Positions 33,809-42,515 are shown, counted from the stretch's first letter. The stretch: 64,000 nucleotides of DNA from CAZWRN01 sp964446685 (GCA_964446685.1 CAYUPO010000001.1:62001-126000); one strand, 5' to 3'. Numbers and translations: made by a program. Notes: generated from the sequence alone by a model not told the origin.

Positions 33809-35470
33809 TTACCAGCTGCCTCCGCCACCGCCTCCCCCGCCACCGCCGGATGATCCGCCGCCAGAAAAACCGGAAGATGAAGATGGAGCACTGGTTGTAA
33901 AGTTTGATTGCATGGAAGACGCAAAAGCATATCTGGCTGCATAGAAATTGGAATTTCCGGAATACCAGCTGGGGTTATAATCTGGTGCAATATCTTTTAA
34001 CTGATCCATAAATTCATCTATGTGACCCAGGGCCATTGCATAAGGAATATATTTTTCTACCGTAATGGCATTTTTGACCTGAAAATTATAGTGTCGTTTC
34101 ATATTTTTCAGAAAGATTTTTAAGCCATCAATCTGATTGTCTAACAAATCACCTTTTTCAGTTCGTCCATTCAACTTCTGCGAAAGAAATATTAAAACTG
34201 CTCCAAAAATAATATTTAATGTCACAAGCCCGATGATCCCAAAAACCATTAATAATGACTTTTGCGACTTAGGGTTTTTTGTATACAGTTTTCTGTCGAG
34301 TAGGATTTGAAAACTCTTTGTTTCCAGACTTTGAAAGGTTGTATAAAATGTTTTAACTTCACTCAGTTTTTTTTCATTTCCTCCGCCTAAAAGCTTGTCC
34401 AAAAGAGTCATTTCTACTACATTTAACTGGTTATCGAAATTTTTCAATTTAACAATTTTGTAATCATCTTTTCCTCCAAAAATACCCAACTTTTTCTTTC
34501 CTTCGATCTGTTCGATTTTAATATATTTTCTGATTGCCAGATCAAAAATAGTCGCCATAACATCATTTTGCTCAAGCTTGGTATTATCAATGATTCCTGC
34601 CTCAAGTGGTGTCACCACTTTGTGATCTAGTTTGGGAATATCAAAATTTACTGCGGGTTTTCCAAGCCGGGTTTTATTTTTATTTTTTAAATACCAGCGG
34701 ATCAAAAAAGGGGTCACTATAATATTTAAAATGATCCAAACTAATCCATAAATTCCAAGAATTACTTTCCCGTCTTTACCAAGCAAAGGGGGATTTTCAA
34801 CTAACTGAGATTTAGGGAAGGTATTCACCGGAAAGGCAGTCACAACTGTCAGTCCTTCATTTTCCTCAAGTAGTTTAGTTGTAATTGTTTCAGATAAATT
34901 TTGTTTGATAGATGATGAGCAATTTGAATCGTTAGATCCTGCTATACCTGTAAAACAAATTGTCTTTGTTGGAAAAGCATTAAAATCTGTTGTAATGGTG
35001 GCGGATACTTTTTCTATTGGTATATCCCATTTATTGCCGGTTATATTCCAGTAGATCTCATCATGATCTTCATAATTGCTGCCAATACCATTTTTCACCG
35101 TATAAACGATCTTATATGTATGAACTCCAAAAATGGTTCTATCAGCATCACCTATTTTGGTTTCAACTTCATCGGCTCCATAAGAGTTTTCGTGAGGTTC
35201 TTTTTTATTATCCCGAAGCACTTCAGTAAATTTGATGTCAGAAACCCGGTAGAGGTTCCCCACAGAAGTATAGGTTGGGATAAATCGGTAAATCCCATGC
35301 CTATTATCACTACCAAAATCATATTCAATAGTTTCAGTAATAGTCATCTCGCCGTTTTGGTGGGCGGTGATTTCGGTATTAAAGTTTTTGATTTTTTCCT
35401 GAGCCCGTACTGAGGTAGGTACCAAAAGAATTATAGCTAAAAGCAGAATAAAGGAGATTAAATGTTTCAC
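33809..35470 (-). CDS. DUF2207 membrane protein with poly-Gly C-terminus
   Basis: The 553-residue protein has a signal peptide (about 1-22), an extracytoplasmic beta-rich DUF2207 domain (about 25-225), a TM (about 237-257), a cytoplasmic domain with a second membrane pair (about 400-430), and a Ser/Gly tail ending in a long Gly run and SW. The tail is typical of the family; its function is unknown. The start is GTG 35470, supported by TATAAT (minus, 35477-35482) 6 nt upstream and the signal peptide that follows. Confidence 0.85.
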   Translation of the reverse strand: MKHLISFILLLAIILLVPTSVRAQEKIKNFNTEITAHQNGEMTITETIEYDFGSDNRHGIYRFIPTYTSVGNLYRVSDIKFTEVLRDNKKEPHENSYGADEVETKIGDADRTIFGVHTYKIVYTVKNGIGSNYEDHDEIYWNITGNKWDIPIEKVSATITTDFNAFPTKTICFTGIAGSNDSNCSSSIKQNLSETITTKLLEENEGLTVVTAFPVNTFPKSQLVENPPLLGKDGKVILGIYGLVWIILNIIVTPFLIRWYLKNKNKTRLGKPAVNFDIPKLDHKVVTPLEAGIIDNTKLEQNDVMATIFDLAIRKYIKIEQIEGKKKLGIFGGKDDYKIVKLKNFDNQLNVVEMTLLDKLLGGGNEKKLSEVKTFYTTFQSLETKSFQILLDRKLYTKNPKSQKSLLMVFGIIGLVTLNIIFGAVLIFLSQKLNGRTEKGDLLDNQIDGLKIFLKNMKRHYNFQVKNAITVEKYIPYAMALGHIDEFMDQLKDIAPDYNPSWYSGNSNFYAARYAFASSMQSNFTTSAPSSSSGFSGGGSSGGGGGGGGGGSW

Positions 35471-35502
35471 CCTGTGATTATACTCCTGAATGAGAAAATG
35501 TT

Positions 35503-35832
35503 CTAGTTAATACCGAGGAGTTCAACTTCAAAAATTAAGGTTGAATTGGCAGGGATGATACTGACAGCCCGGTCTCCGTAAGCTAGTTCTGCTGGAATCG
35601 TTAATTTTCTTTTACTGCCTTTTTTCATGCCGATAACTCCCATATCCCATCCGGCAATTACATCTCCAACACCAATCTGAGTTTTAAAAGGAATACCTCT
35701 TTTTACTGAACTATCAAAAACAGTTCCATCCTCTAACCAACCTGTGTAGTGGATTGTGACCTGGTCACCACTTTGAACCTCTTCACCTTCACCTGGAGCC
35801 AGTTCTTCAATTTTGAATTTTGTATCAGACAT
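35503..35832 (-). CDS. FKBP-type peptidyl-prolyl isomerase
   Basis: The 109-residue single-domain FKBP has VTIHYTGWLEDGTVFDSS, a VIAGWDMGVIGMKKGSKR core and an AYGDRAVSIIPANSTLIFEVEL end. Active-site Tyr, Asp, Trp and Phe positions are present. It has no signal peptide, so it acts in the cytoplasm. The promoter TTGATA-17-TAAAAT ends 6 nt before the ATG. Confidence 0.95.
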   Translation of the reverse strand: MSDTKFKIEELAPGEGEEVQSGDQVTIHYTGWLEDGTVFDSSVKRGIPFKTQIGVGDVIAGWDMGVIGMKKGSKRKLTIPAELAYGDRAVSIIPANSTLIFEVELLGIN

Positions 35833-35838
35833 GAAAAG

Positions 35839-35867
35839 ATTTTAACCAATGATTTATATATTATCAA
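35839..35867 (-). promoter_or_regulatory. FKBP promoter TTGATA-17-TAAAAT, leaderless
   Basis: On the minus strand the -35 box is at 35862-35867 and the -10 box at 35839-35844, 6 nt before ATG 35832. Confidence 0.7.
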
Positions 35868-35873
35868 GTGTTT

Positions 35874-35942
35874 ATATTTTTCGAGTGCAAACGAGAAATT
35901 ACATTATTTTAAGGTATTTTCTCACTTAAGTTCGAAAAATAT
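35874..35942. repeat. Inverted repeat element ATATTTTTCGA / TCGAAAAATAT
   Basis: Perfect 11-bp inverted repeats (35874-35884 and 35932-35942) flank an A/T-rich core. The right arm, together with the TATTTTCTCACTT segment before it, is nearly repeated at 43187-43215. Confidence 0.65.
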
Positions 35943-36901
35943 TATTTTTGCTTTAACTGCTGAACTGTTTCTCTGACGTCTTCAACATTCTCTGCTTTCA
36001 TCAGCTCTACTCTCATCTCAGATGCTCCGTCAAAATCGTGCAGGTAGGCTTTAAAAAACTTTTTTAAAATTGCAAAATGTTTTGTTTCACCCCAGACTTG
36101 ATGAAAAAGTTCGGCATGTTTTAAAAGCAGATCTAGTCTTTCTTCAACTGTCGGCTGATATGTTTCTGGTTGTTTATTAAAAATATATTGGTCATGAAAA
36201 ATGCCTCTGCCGATCATCACTCCATCTACTCCGGATTGCTTTATCTTGTTAAAAGCATCAGCGCTACTTATAACATCACCGTTACCAAGAATTACAGTAT
36301 CCACACCCAATTCATCTCTGATCTTAACTGCTTTGGCTATCTCATCCCATTTAGCTGGAAAATGGCTCATTTCTTTGGCAATTCGGCCATGAACTGTCAG
36401 ACACTGGATATCCTGCTTTAACAGGAAAGTGATCCATTCTTCTGTTTTCCATTCTTTGAAACCGCATCTGGTTTTAACGCTGACTGGTAAATCCCCTGCC
36501 CCATCTTTCACAGCCTGAATTATCTGACCAGCTAATTCCGGATTATCTATCAAAGCACTACAGCAACCTCTTTTTGTAATACCTCTTTCAGGACATCCCA
36601 TATTAATATCGACACCGTCAAAACCTAGTTCTTTGACCATTGCCGCAACTTCCCTGAATGCTGCCAAATCTTTTCCCCAAATTTGGGCTATCAACGGCTT
36701 TTCATCTTCAGTAAATTTAAAACGGTTTATTACTTTGTCGGCTCCTTTTGATGTTAACCCTTCTACTGAAGTAAACTCTGTAAACATCACATCAGGTCTG
36801 GCGCATGATGTCACAATCCGCCTAAAAACAGTATCAGTCACTTCATCTAAAGGGGCTAAAGCAAAGATTGGTTTTGGTAATGTATTCCAGAAGTTTTTCA
36901 T
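35942..36901 (-). CDS. tRNA-dihydrouridine synthase
   Basis: The 319-residue flavoenzyme is a TIM barrel with APLDEVTDTVFRRI at the FMN-binding N-terminus, GVDINMGCPE with the catalytic Cys, VKTRCGFKEW, LTVHGR, ILGNGDV and GVMIGRG. It reduces uridines in tRNA D-loops. The first strand reads PIFALAPLDEVTD, slightly different from the usual APMAGVTD; the subfamily (DusA/B/C) is not assigned. TATAAT lies 7 nt before the ATG. Confidence 0.92.
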   Translation of the reverse strand: MKNFWNTLPKPIFALAPLDEVTDTVFRRIVTSCARPDVMFTEFTSVEGLTSKGADKVINRFKFTEDEKPLIAQIWGKDLAAFREVAAMVKELGFDGVDINMGCPERGITKRGCCSALIDNPELAGQIIQAVKDGAGDLPVSVKTRCGFKEWKTEEWITFLLKQDIQCLTVHGRIAKEMSHFPAKWDEIAKAVKIRDELGVDTVILGNGDVISSADAFNKIKQSGVDGVMIGRGIFHDQYIFNKQPETYQPTVEERLDLLLKHAELFHQVWGETKHFAILKKFFKAYLHDFDGASEMRVELMKAENVEDVRETVQQLKQK

Positions 36902-36943
36902 ATTGTTAATTATACCTAAAAAAGAAATTTAATGCCTATTTAT

Positions 36944-37010
36944 GTCATCCCGAGCGAGGTATCCGAGTTGAGGGATCCCTCCACTTCGCTTTCGCTTTGG
37001 TCGGGATGAC
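36944..37010. repeat. Palindromic element with GTCATCCCGA/TCGGGATGAC ends
   Basis: Perfect 10-bp inverted repeats at 36944-36953 and 37001-37010, with internal GC-rich palindromic segments, fill the gap between dus and fur. It belongs to the same REP-like class as the other TGTCAT elements here. Confidence 0.75.
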
Positions 37011-37038
37011 AAAGGGGTGTGATTCGCTGATTGCTTAA

Positions 37039-37455
37039 TTATCGGCAGTCTTTGCAGTAACCAAAAAATTCTAGTGAGTGATTGATAACTTTAAAATTAT
37101 TTTGTTTTAAAAAACGGGCTTCTTCCTTTTCTAAATCTGTTTTTAGCTCAATATCTTCAACTTTGCGACAGTTTAAACAAATTAAATGATGATGATGTTT
37201 AAAATCTTCCAATTCATATCTTTTCTGTCCTTCACCAAATTCAATCTCTTTAATAATATTCTCAGAAAGCAAAAATGTTAATTCCCGATAAATAGTTGTC
37301 TTGTTTACTCTTATTTCTTGGGTATGAAAAGATTCAATCAGATCGTTGGCAGATAATGGAACTTTTGAATCTATAAATCTTTCAACTATACCCAACCTGA
37401 TCTTGGTAATTTTAAATCCTTTATCTCTTAATGTAGAAATGATCTGATTATCCAT
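37039..37455 (-). CDS. Fur-family metalloregulator
   Basis: The 138-residue regulator has an N-terminal winged helix (about 1-80, with NKTTIYRELTFL as the recognition helix region) and a dimerisation domain with FKHHHHLICLNCRKVEDIE (metal ligands) and a C-terminal FGYCKDC zinc pair. It could be Fur, Zur or PerR; the ligands do not decide. It overlaps the CofE-like gene by 8 nt (ATGGATAA), with AAGGAG 9 nt upstream, so it is co-translated with that operon. Confidence 0.9.
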   Translation of the reverse strand: MDNQIISTLRDKGFKITKIRLGIVERFIDSKVPLSANDLIESFHTQEIRVNKTTIYRELTFLLSENIIKEIEFGEGQKRYELEDFKHHHHLICLNCRKVEDIELKTDLEKEEARFLKQNNFKVINHSLEFFGYCKDCR

Positions 37456-38200
37456 TATATTTATCTCCTTTTTCCCATTTTGCAGCAGTTAAAAAGGGCG
37501 CATAAATATCATCCTCCAAAGATATTTTCATCTCCTCAATTTCCTCCTCTGAAGGGTTATTATCGACAAATTTCACAAATGGCAAATCTTCGATAATTGT
37601 TAATGGCTGCTGTTCCTGGCCTTCACCCATAAGTAAAGTTGCAGCAGCAGCTAAATTTTCGGCGATATTAACTTTTGTCATCACCAGTGCTCTACCAAAA
37701 ATATCTTCTGTCCCTATCAGATCATGCAATGCTTTAAACCCGCTGTGTCCGATTGAGGTACCTGTTACTCCCCATTTGAGAGGCATCGTTTTACTATCTG
37801 TGATGATGACACCAAGATTTTTAATATTAAATTTTTTTCTTAAGAAATCTCTAATTTTATTTGCACTATCATAAGAATTTTTAGGCCACAACACATAAAA
37901 ACCATTACCATTTGATTCATCTATCCCGGCACTGGCTGTCAGTAAATTATCCGTCACAGTCAAAGCAACATGGTATTTGTTTTTATCCCGGGGGATGAAA
38001 TACTGTGATTCCTGTCTGATTAACTGATCTTTATCAGTTTCTTCTACTTTGACAACCCTGCCTTCACAAATTGCAACAATTTTAGAAGTTACAGCCACGA
38101 TACTGCCTTCATCCAAAGAAGTAATATATTTATCAATCACATCCAAAATATTTTTATCTGCAGTTGTGATTTTATGAGTTTTGATGGCACTAATTTTCAT
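37448..38200 (-). CDS. Coenzyme F420-0:L-glutamate ligase-like protein (CofE family)
   Basis: The 250-residue protein matches the CofE fold: VAVTSKIVAICEGRVV near the start, TASAGIDESN with the metal/substrate-binding segment, a VIITDSKTMPLKWG strand and VTGTSIGHSG. In F420 producers it adds gamma-linked glutamates. No other F420 biosynthesis gene is visible, so here it may act on another acceptor. The start is ATG 38200, 4 nt after the RibD-like stop; the longer TTG frame overlaps that gene. Confidence 0.85.
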   Translation of the reverse strand: MKISAIKTHKITTADKNILDVIDKYITSLDEGSIVAVTSKIVAICEGRVVKVEETDKDQLIRQESQYFIPRDKNKYHVALTVTDNLLTASAGIDESNGNGFYVLWPKNSYDSANKIRDFLRKKFNIKNLGVIITDSKTMPLKWGVTGTSIGHSGFKALHDLIGTEDIFGRALVMTKVNIAENLAAAATLLMGEGQEQQPLTIIEDLPFVKFVDNNPSEEEIEEMKISLEDDIYAPFLTAAKWEKGDKYNG

Positions 38201-38204
38201 TTTG

Positions 38205-38735
38205 TTAAATAAAATCGTATCTATAAAGTTGCGTACCAATGCTGTTCAAAGTAACTGGATATCCTAATTTTATTTGTTTTGGTTTTTGATCCCATGCTTC
38301 TAATTTTAACCCCTCTCCTAGTTTAACAGGTTCGACAGTTAATTGGGCTGAGGTCAACTTGTTTCCAAGAAGTAGATCGTTTGCCGGTCTACCGCTCACT
38401 ACAACAATTTTTTCTTTTCCTTTTCCTACTAAATAATCAACTGCCTCATCCGCACTCATATTTGCAAATTCTAATTGCCCATCAACCTTATATTGCTGAA
38501 ATCTTTCTGGAAAATGTGTTAAACCTAGTCTCAATAAATCTGGTCTAAGACCTTTTAAAATCCTCTCAATATTATCTCTAGCAGTATCAGCACCCATTAA
38601 TGTGGCATCGGCTTCATCAAGCATTTTTTTGAATTCTCTTTGGTCTTCAACTGATGTTTTAAATCCTCCTTGGAGAGGTTTATAGAATCCATCCTTAGAT
38701 ACAGCAAAACATAATATAACGTCAGGTTTTTTCAT
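38205..38735 (-). CDS. RibD C-terminal/dihydrofolate-reductase-like protein
   Basis: The 176-residue protein matches the RibD_C domain: an ILCFAVSKDGFYKPL start, MLDEADATLMGADTARDN, and KEKIVVVSGRPANDLL with a nucleotide-binding strand. Stand-alone members are annotated as pyrimidine reductases or DHFR-like enzymes; the substrate is unclear. It is the first gene of a three-gene operon with the CofE-like and Fur genes. The pairing of a RibD-like reductase with a CofE-like ligase hints at a flavin/deazaflavin-type cofactor, but this is inference. Confidence 0.8.
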   Translation of the reverse strand: MKKPDVILCFAVSKDGFYKPLQGGFKTSVEDQREFKKMLDEADATLMGADTARDNIERILKGLRPDLLRLGLTHFPERFQQYKVDGQLEFANMSADEAVDYLVGKGKEKIVVVSGRPANDLLLGNKLTSAQLTVEPVKLGEGLKLEAWDQKPKQIKLGYPVTLNSIGTQLYRYDFI

Positions 38736-38771
38736 TCTGCAAATTTAACAGATAGCGGGTTATTTGTATAG

Positions 38772-38791
38772 ATTCCCGCTTGCGTGGGAAT
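38772..38791. repeat. Small palindrome ATTCCCGC...GTGGGAAT
   Basis: A short hairpin with an ATTCCC/GGGAAT stem lies between the RibD-like gene and purF. Its arm matches the arms of the element inside guaA (51343-51390). Confidence 0.6.
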
Positions 38792-38811
38792 GACGATACG
38801 CTGGTGATGGT

Positions 38812-40227
38812 CTAAACTGCGTAGAGTATTTCCTGTTTTCTTTCCTGGATATCTATCGGGTATTCACCGGTAAAACTGGCGGTGCAGAACATAGTGGCGG
38901 GCAGACCAATGGCTTTTATTGTGCCTTTCAGAGATAAGTAATTTACTGAGTCTGCATCTAGCACTTTAGCTATTTCATCAACTGACAGATATGACGCTAT
39001 TAGATCTTTTTGATTTGGCGTATCAATTCCGTAATAATCAGGATACTTTACCGGAGGAGAAGTGACTACGATATGGACTTCCAAGGCTCCAGCTTTTTTT
39101 AGCATTTGAACCAGTTTTTTGGTGGTCGTTCCCCTGACAATAGAATCATCAACGATGATTATTCTTTTCCCTTTGATGACAGCTGGTATTGGATTTAGTT
39201 TCATTTTGACCCGGGATTCACGGAGTCTCTGATCCGGCATTATAAAAGTTCTTCCAATATATCTGTTTTTAATAAGTCCCATTTGAAAAGGAATGCCAGA
39301 TTCCATTGAATACCCGATAGCTCCTGGAATACCAGTTTCCGGAACAGGAATAACTAAATCAGCTTTTATGGGATATTCTTTAGCCAAAGTTTTACCCATT
39401 TCCAGACGAGTTTGGTAAACATTTTTTCCTAATATATTTGAATCCGGTCTGGCAAAATAAATAAACTCAAAGATATCAATTTTTCTTTCTCCTTTGACCA
39501 GATTAAATGTTTTAAGTCCTTCTGAAGAGATCTCAACAATTTCACCCGGACCTACTTCCTGTAAAAAAGTTGCCCCAACTATATCCAGACCACAAGTTTC
39601 AGAAGAGATAATAAATCCATTATCTAATTTGCCTATACATAATGGTCTGATGCCGCAGGGATCGACCGCTGCGACAATTTTTTCCTTATTCATCACCAGG
39701 ATACAAAAAACCCCTGTAAACAGGGGGTATGCTTTGGCTATTGCCTCTTCCAGGGGATCTCCCTGATGGACGAAATAATTAATTGCGTCATACATCATGC
39801 TGGAATCATTTGAATCAGCAACTGAGATTCCTTTGCTGGTTAGAAAATCTTTCAGTCGGGTGAGAGAAGGTAAATTACCGTTGTGAACTAAAGATAAATT
39901 TTCACCTTTATTGTGGATTGGTTGAATAAAACAGTGTTCTTTGCTTCCGCCTGATGTTGAATATCTGTTATGGCCGATTGCCATGGATCCCTGAAGGTGA
40001 CCAAAGTCTTCTTCTTTATAGACCTGACTGACCAGTCCAAAATCTTTGTGAACATGCATCTTGCCATTAACAGCGGCAATGCCTGAAGCTTCCTGGCCAC
40101 GGTGCTGCAGTGCCTGGAGACCTAAATAACAGTATCTGGAAGCATTTTCTAAATTAAAAACCCCAAAAATGCCGCACTTCTCTCTTGGTTTATCAGATTT
40201 AATATCATCCAGATCGTCAGAATTCAT
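38812..40227 (-). CDS. purF: Amidophosphoribosyltransferase PurF
   Basis: The 471-residue enzyme starts purine synthesis by making phosphoribosylamine from PRPP and glutamine. It has a propeptide of 17 residues and then Cys18 (EKCGIFGVF), the N-terminal glutaminase nucleophile exposed after processing. GHNRYSTSG follows, and the phosphoribosyl domain has a VDDSIVRGTTTK PRPP loop. ATG 40227 is preferred: longer in-frame starts (40284 ATG, 40296 TTG) would make the upstream terminator part of the coding region. purF is divergent from purM, with a structured leader between. Confidence 0.95.
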   Translation of the reverse strand: MNSDDLDDIKSDKPREKCGIFGVFNLENASRYCYLGLQALQHRGQEASGIAAVNGKMHVHKDFGLVSQVYKEEDFGHLQGSMAIGHNRYSTSGGSKEHCFIQPIHNKGENLSLVHNGNLPSLTRLKDFLTSKGISVADSNDSSMMYDAINYFVHQGDPLEEAIAKAYPLFTGVFCILVMNKEKIVAAVDPCGIRPLCIGKLDNGFIISSETCGLDIVGATFLQEVGPGEIVEISSEGLKTFNLVKGERKIDIFEFIYFARPDSNILGKNVYQTRLEMGKTLAKEYPIKADLVIPVPETGIPGAIGYSMESGIPFQMGLIKNRYIGRTFIMPDQRLRESRVKMKLNPIPAVIKGKRIIIVDDSIVRGTTTKKLVQMLKKAGALEVHIVVTSPPVKYPDYYGIDTPNQKDLIASYLSVDEIAKVLDADSVNYLSLKGTIKAIGLPATMFCTASFTGEYPIDIQERKQEILYAV

Positions 40228-40232
40228 GAGGA

Positions 40233-40259
40233 GAAAAGAAAAAAAGGCAATTAGCCTTT
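40233..40259 (-). terminator. Intrinsic terminator/attenuator just before the purF ATG
   Basis: On the minus strand AAAGGC (40254-40259) pairs with GCCTTT (40243-40248) across a 5-nt loop, followed by TTTTCTTTTC. It ends 6 nt before ATG 40227, so premature termination here would silence purF. Confidence 0.6.
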
Positions 40260-40299
40260 CTTGCTTAAGATTACTCTCAATCATATCTATTTTCAACCC

Positions 40300-40347
40300 C
40301 GCAAATGTCAGGTCTTTGTCTGAAACAGACTATCTCTTGCATTTGCG
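40300..40347 (-). promoter_or_regulatory. Structured purF leader/operator with 8-bp inverted repeat
   Basis: CGCAAATG and CATTTGCG (40300-40307 and 40340-40347) form a perfect 8-bp stem enclosing a GTCTG/CAGAC hairpin (40318-40330). It lies in the purF 5' leader and overlaps the purM -35 box. It could be a riboswitch-type antiterminator for the terminator at 40233, or a two-site repressor operator controlling both genes. It fits no purine, PRPP or ZTP riboswitch consensus I know. Confidence 0.5.
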
Positions 40348-40366
40348 AATACTTTTTCAATATAGT
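40337..40366 (+). promoter_or_regulatory. purM promoter TTGCAT-18-TATAGT, leaderless
   Basis: The -35 box is at 40337-40342 and the -10 box at 40361-40366, 6 nt before ATG 40373. The -35 box lies inside the inverted repeat arm at 40340-40347. Confidence 0.6.
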
Positions 40367-40372
40367 AAGCCC

Positions 40373-41491
40373 ATGAATAATCAAAAACCCCGAATGGTGA
40401 ACAAGATTAGTTATGCTTCATCCGGAGTTCAATATGAACTACTGGATCCGATCAAAAAATTAGCTCAAAAAAGTGCATTGGCTACAAAAAAATTAATGGC
40501 ACCGGCAATAGAAATTTCTGCCAGTCGCGGAGAATCAGCTTATGTCTGGGATGAAGGGAATGCTTACAAAGCCTTTGTTATTGAAGGCCTGGGAACAAAA
40601 AATCTGGTCGCAGATGAAATGGAAAGATTAACAGGTAGAACTTATTACCATGCAATTGCTCAGGATACTGTAGCAATGATCGTAAATGACATTATTGTGG
40701 TTGGAGCAAAACCTCAGGTCATAAATGCTTACTTTGCAGTTGGTGATTCAAATTGGATGAGTAATCAACCACGAGCTGAAGCACTTATCAGAGGTTGGGC
40801 TGATGCTTGCAGATTATCTGGCGCAACCTGGGGTGGTGGTGAGACTCCCACACTGAAGGATATTATTTATCCTGAAACAATTGATTTGGGTGGTTCTTGT
40901 ATTGGAACAATCCGACCCAAGAAAAGATTATGTTTAGGAGATAAACTAAAAGATGGTGATCGAATTATTTTAATTGAATCCAGTGGCATACATGCCAATG
41001 GTCTGACACTTTGTCGAAAAATTGCCGAGGGATTAAAAGATGGTTACCTGACAAAATTATCAGATGGGACAACCTTTGGAGATACACTTTTAAAACCAAC
41101 TCACATCTATGCTTCATTAATTCAAAAAATATTTGAATCAGGTATTAATATCAACTATATGACCAATATTACCGGTCATGGCTGGAGGAAATTAATGCGG
41201 GCTAAACAGTCATTTACTTATACTATTGATGTAATTCCTCCAATTACCCCTCTTTTTGCTTTTTTACAGGAAAAATCTGGAAATGATAATAAAGAGATGT
41301 ACGGCAATTTTAATATGGGTGCTGGTTTTGCAATTTTTGTTTCTGAAAAAGATGCAGCACTTGTATTATCCATATCAAAAAAATTAAAACTGAAAGCATG
41401 GAATGCAGGATATATTTCTTCAGGGAGAAAGCAAGTTAATTTAAAACCACTAGAAATAAGTTTTTCAGAAAAAGAGCTTGAAGTAAGATAG
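40373..41491 (+). CDS. purM: Phosphoribosylformylglycinamidine cyclo-ligase PurM (AIR synthase)
   Basis: The 372-residue enzyme of the PurM/PurL superfamily closes the imidazole ring of AIR using ATP. Motifs seen are YASSGVQYELLDPI near the N-terminus, AIAQDTVAMIVNDI, VGAKPQVINAYFAVG, GATWGGGETPTL and SSGIHANGLTL. The sequence is divergent from E. coli PurM, and residues around the ATP loop differ. A longer plus-strand frame from 40169 runs through purF and is rejected in favour of ATG 40373, placed 6 nt after TATAGT. Confidence 0.88.
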   Translation: MNNQKPRMVNKISYASSGVQYELLDPIKKLAQKSALATKKLMAPAIEISASRGESAYVWDEGNAYKAFVIEGLGTKNLVADEMERLTGRTYYHAIAQDTVAMIVNDIIVVGAKPQVINAYFAVGDSNWMSNQPRAEALIRGWADACRLSGATWGGGETPTLKDIIYPETIDLGGSCIGTIRPKKRLCLGDKLKDGDRIILIESSGIHANGLTLCRKIAEGLKDGYLTKLSDGTTFGDTLLKPTHIYASLIQKIFESGININYMTNITGHGWRKLMRAKQSFTYTIDVIPPITPLFAFLQEKSGNDNKEMYGNFNMGAGFAIFVSEKDAALVLSISKKLKLKAWNAGYISSGRKQVNLKPLEISFSEKELEVR

Positions 41492-41493
41492 AT

Positions 41494-42507
41494 TTAAAAA
41501 TTTATAAAAATATCTTTGATTCTTTTTTCAATAGGATATTCAAATGCTTCAAATTTTTTTCCGGTTAACATCTCGTAAACTTTGATATATCTTTGCGATA
41601 ATGCCACTATTAACTCCTCTGACATCTTTGGTGGTTTACCATCTCCGGTGTACCCTCTTTCGGCGTACCAGAGTCTTAAAAATTCTTTATCAAAGTTCTC
41701 CGGCTCTTCACCTTTTTTAATTCTGGATTCATAAGTATCGGCTTTCCAAAATCTAGAGGAATCTGGTGTATGAACTTCATCCATCAGATGTAAAACTCCT
41801 TTTTCGTCAATTCCAAATTCATATTTTGTATCAACCAAAATAAGCCCCTGTTTTTTGGCTAGTTTAGAACCAAGTTTAAATACTTCTCTAGCTGCTTCTT
41901 CCATCTCCAGATATATTTTTTTAAATTTTGCAAAAGGCAGATCAAGCCAGTTTACAATTACCTGTTCATAAAAATCTTTGGATAATATCTGTTCCCTGGT
42001 CAGCCTTTCATCATGGCCACCCTGACCTGTCAGATCACCGTGAGTGGTGGGGGTGATGACTGGCTCTGGTAATTTTTGATTTTTCTTTAAACCCTCCGGA
42101 AACTGAATACCATAAATTGTCCGTTCTCCTTTCTGATATGATCCCCAAATTGATGTTCCTGTAACCCCTGAGATATATCCTCTGACTATCATTTCTATTG
42201 GAATACCGGTTAGGTTTTTAGTTATAGAAATATTTGGATCTGGCACTTCCAGTAAATGATTTGGAATTATTTTTTTGGTTTTTTCAAACCAAAATGCCGC
42301 TAATTGGTTGAGCACTGCTCCTTTGTATGGGATTTGTCCTAGTACCCTGTCAAATGCAGATTGACGATCAGTTGTAATAATAATCCTGCCATTAGGCAAT
42401 ATAAAATAATCTCTGACTTTCCCCTGCTGCTTTTTGCCCAGGTTAGGTAAATCAATTGTTTTAAGACTATTAGGAATAGCTTTTTTTATTGTGTTTGCGT
42501 TTATCAT
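41494..42507 (-). CDS. purC: SAICAR synthetase PurC
   Basis: The 337-residue enzyme joins CAIR with aspartate using ATP. Motifs are GKVRDYFILP near the start, TDRQSAFDRVLGQIP, EMIVRGYISGVTGTS and LVDTKYEFGID, then a DEVHTPDSSRFW segment. The size fits the longer, yeast-like PurC. The open frame extends 126 nt upstream through a palindromic element (codons rich in Arg and Ser), so ATG 42507 is chosen; AGGGA precedes it. Confidence 0.93.
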   Translation of the reverse strand: MINANTIKKAIPNSLKTIDLPNLGKKQQGKVRDYFILPNGRIIITTDRQSAFDRVLGQIPYKGAVLNQLAAFWFEKTKKIIPNHLLEVPDPNISITKNLTGIPIEMIVRGYISGVTGTSIWGSYQKGERTIYGIQFPEGLKKNQKLPEPVITPTTHGDLTGQGGHDERLTREQILSKDFYEQVIVNWLDLPFAKFKKIYLEMEEAAREVFKLGSKLAKKQGLILVDTKYEFGIDEKGVLHLMDEVHTPDSSRFWKADTYESRIKKGEEPENFDKEFLRLWYAERGYTGDGKPPKMSEELIVALSQRYIKVYEMLTGKKFEAFEYPIEKRIKDIFINF

Positions 42508-42515
42508 ATTTTCCC

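Noticed and set aside
33769..33990. N-terminal extension of TrhO
   Set aside because: The frame overlaps the DUF2207 gene's poly-Gly end on the same strand. A good promoter lies directly before ATG 33768.
40228..40296. Longer PurF N-terminus (starts at 40284 or 40296)
   Set aside because: It would encode the terminator hairpin and give an unusually long propeptide. ATG 40227 leaves a normal 17-residue propeptide. A leader-peptide role remains possible.
40300..40347. Known purine, PRPP or ZTP riboswitch
   Set aside because: None of the conserved sequence blocks of those classes can be found by eye; only generic stems are present.
40169..40372. Upstream extension of purM
   Set aside because: The plus-strand frame is open from 40169 but runs antisense through purF and its leader. 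The promoter and -10 box place the start at 40373.
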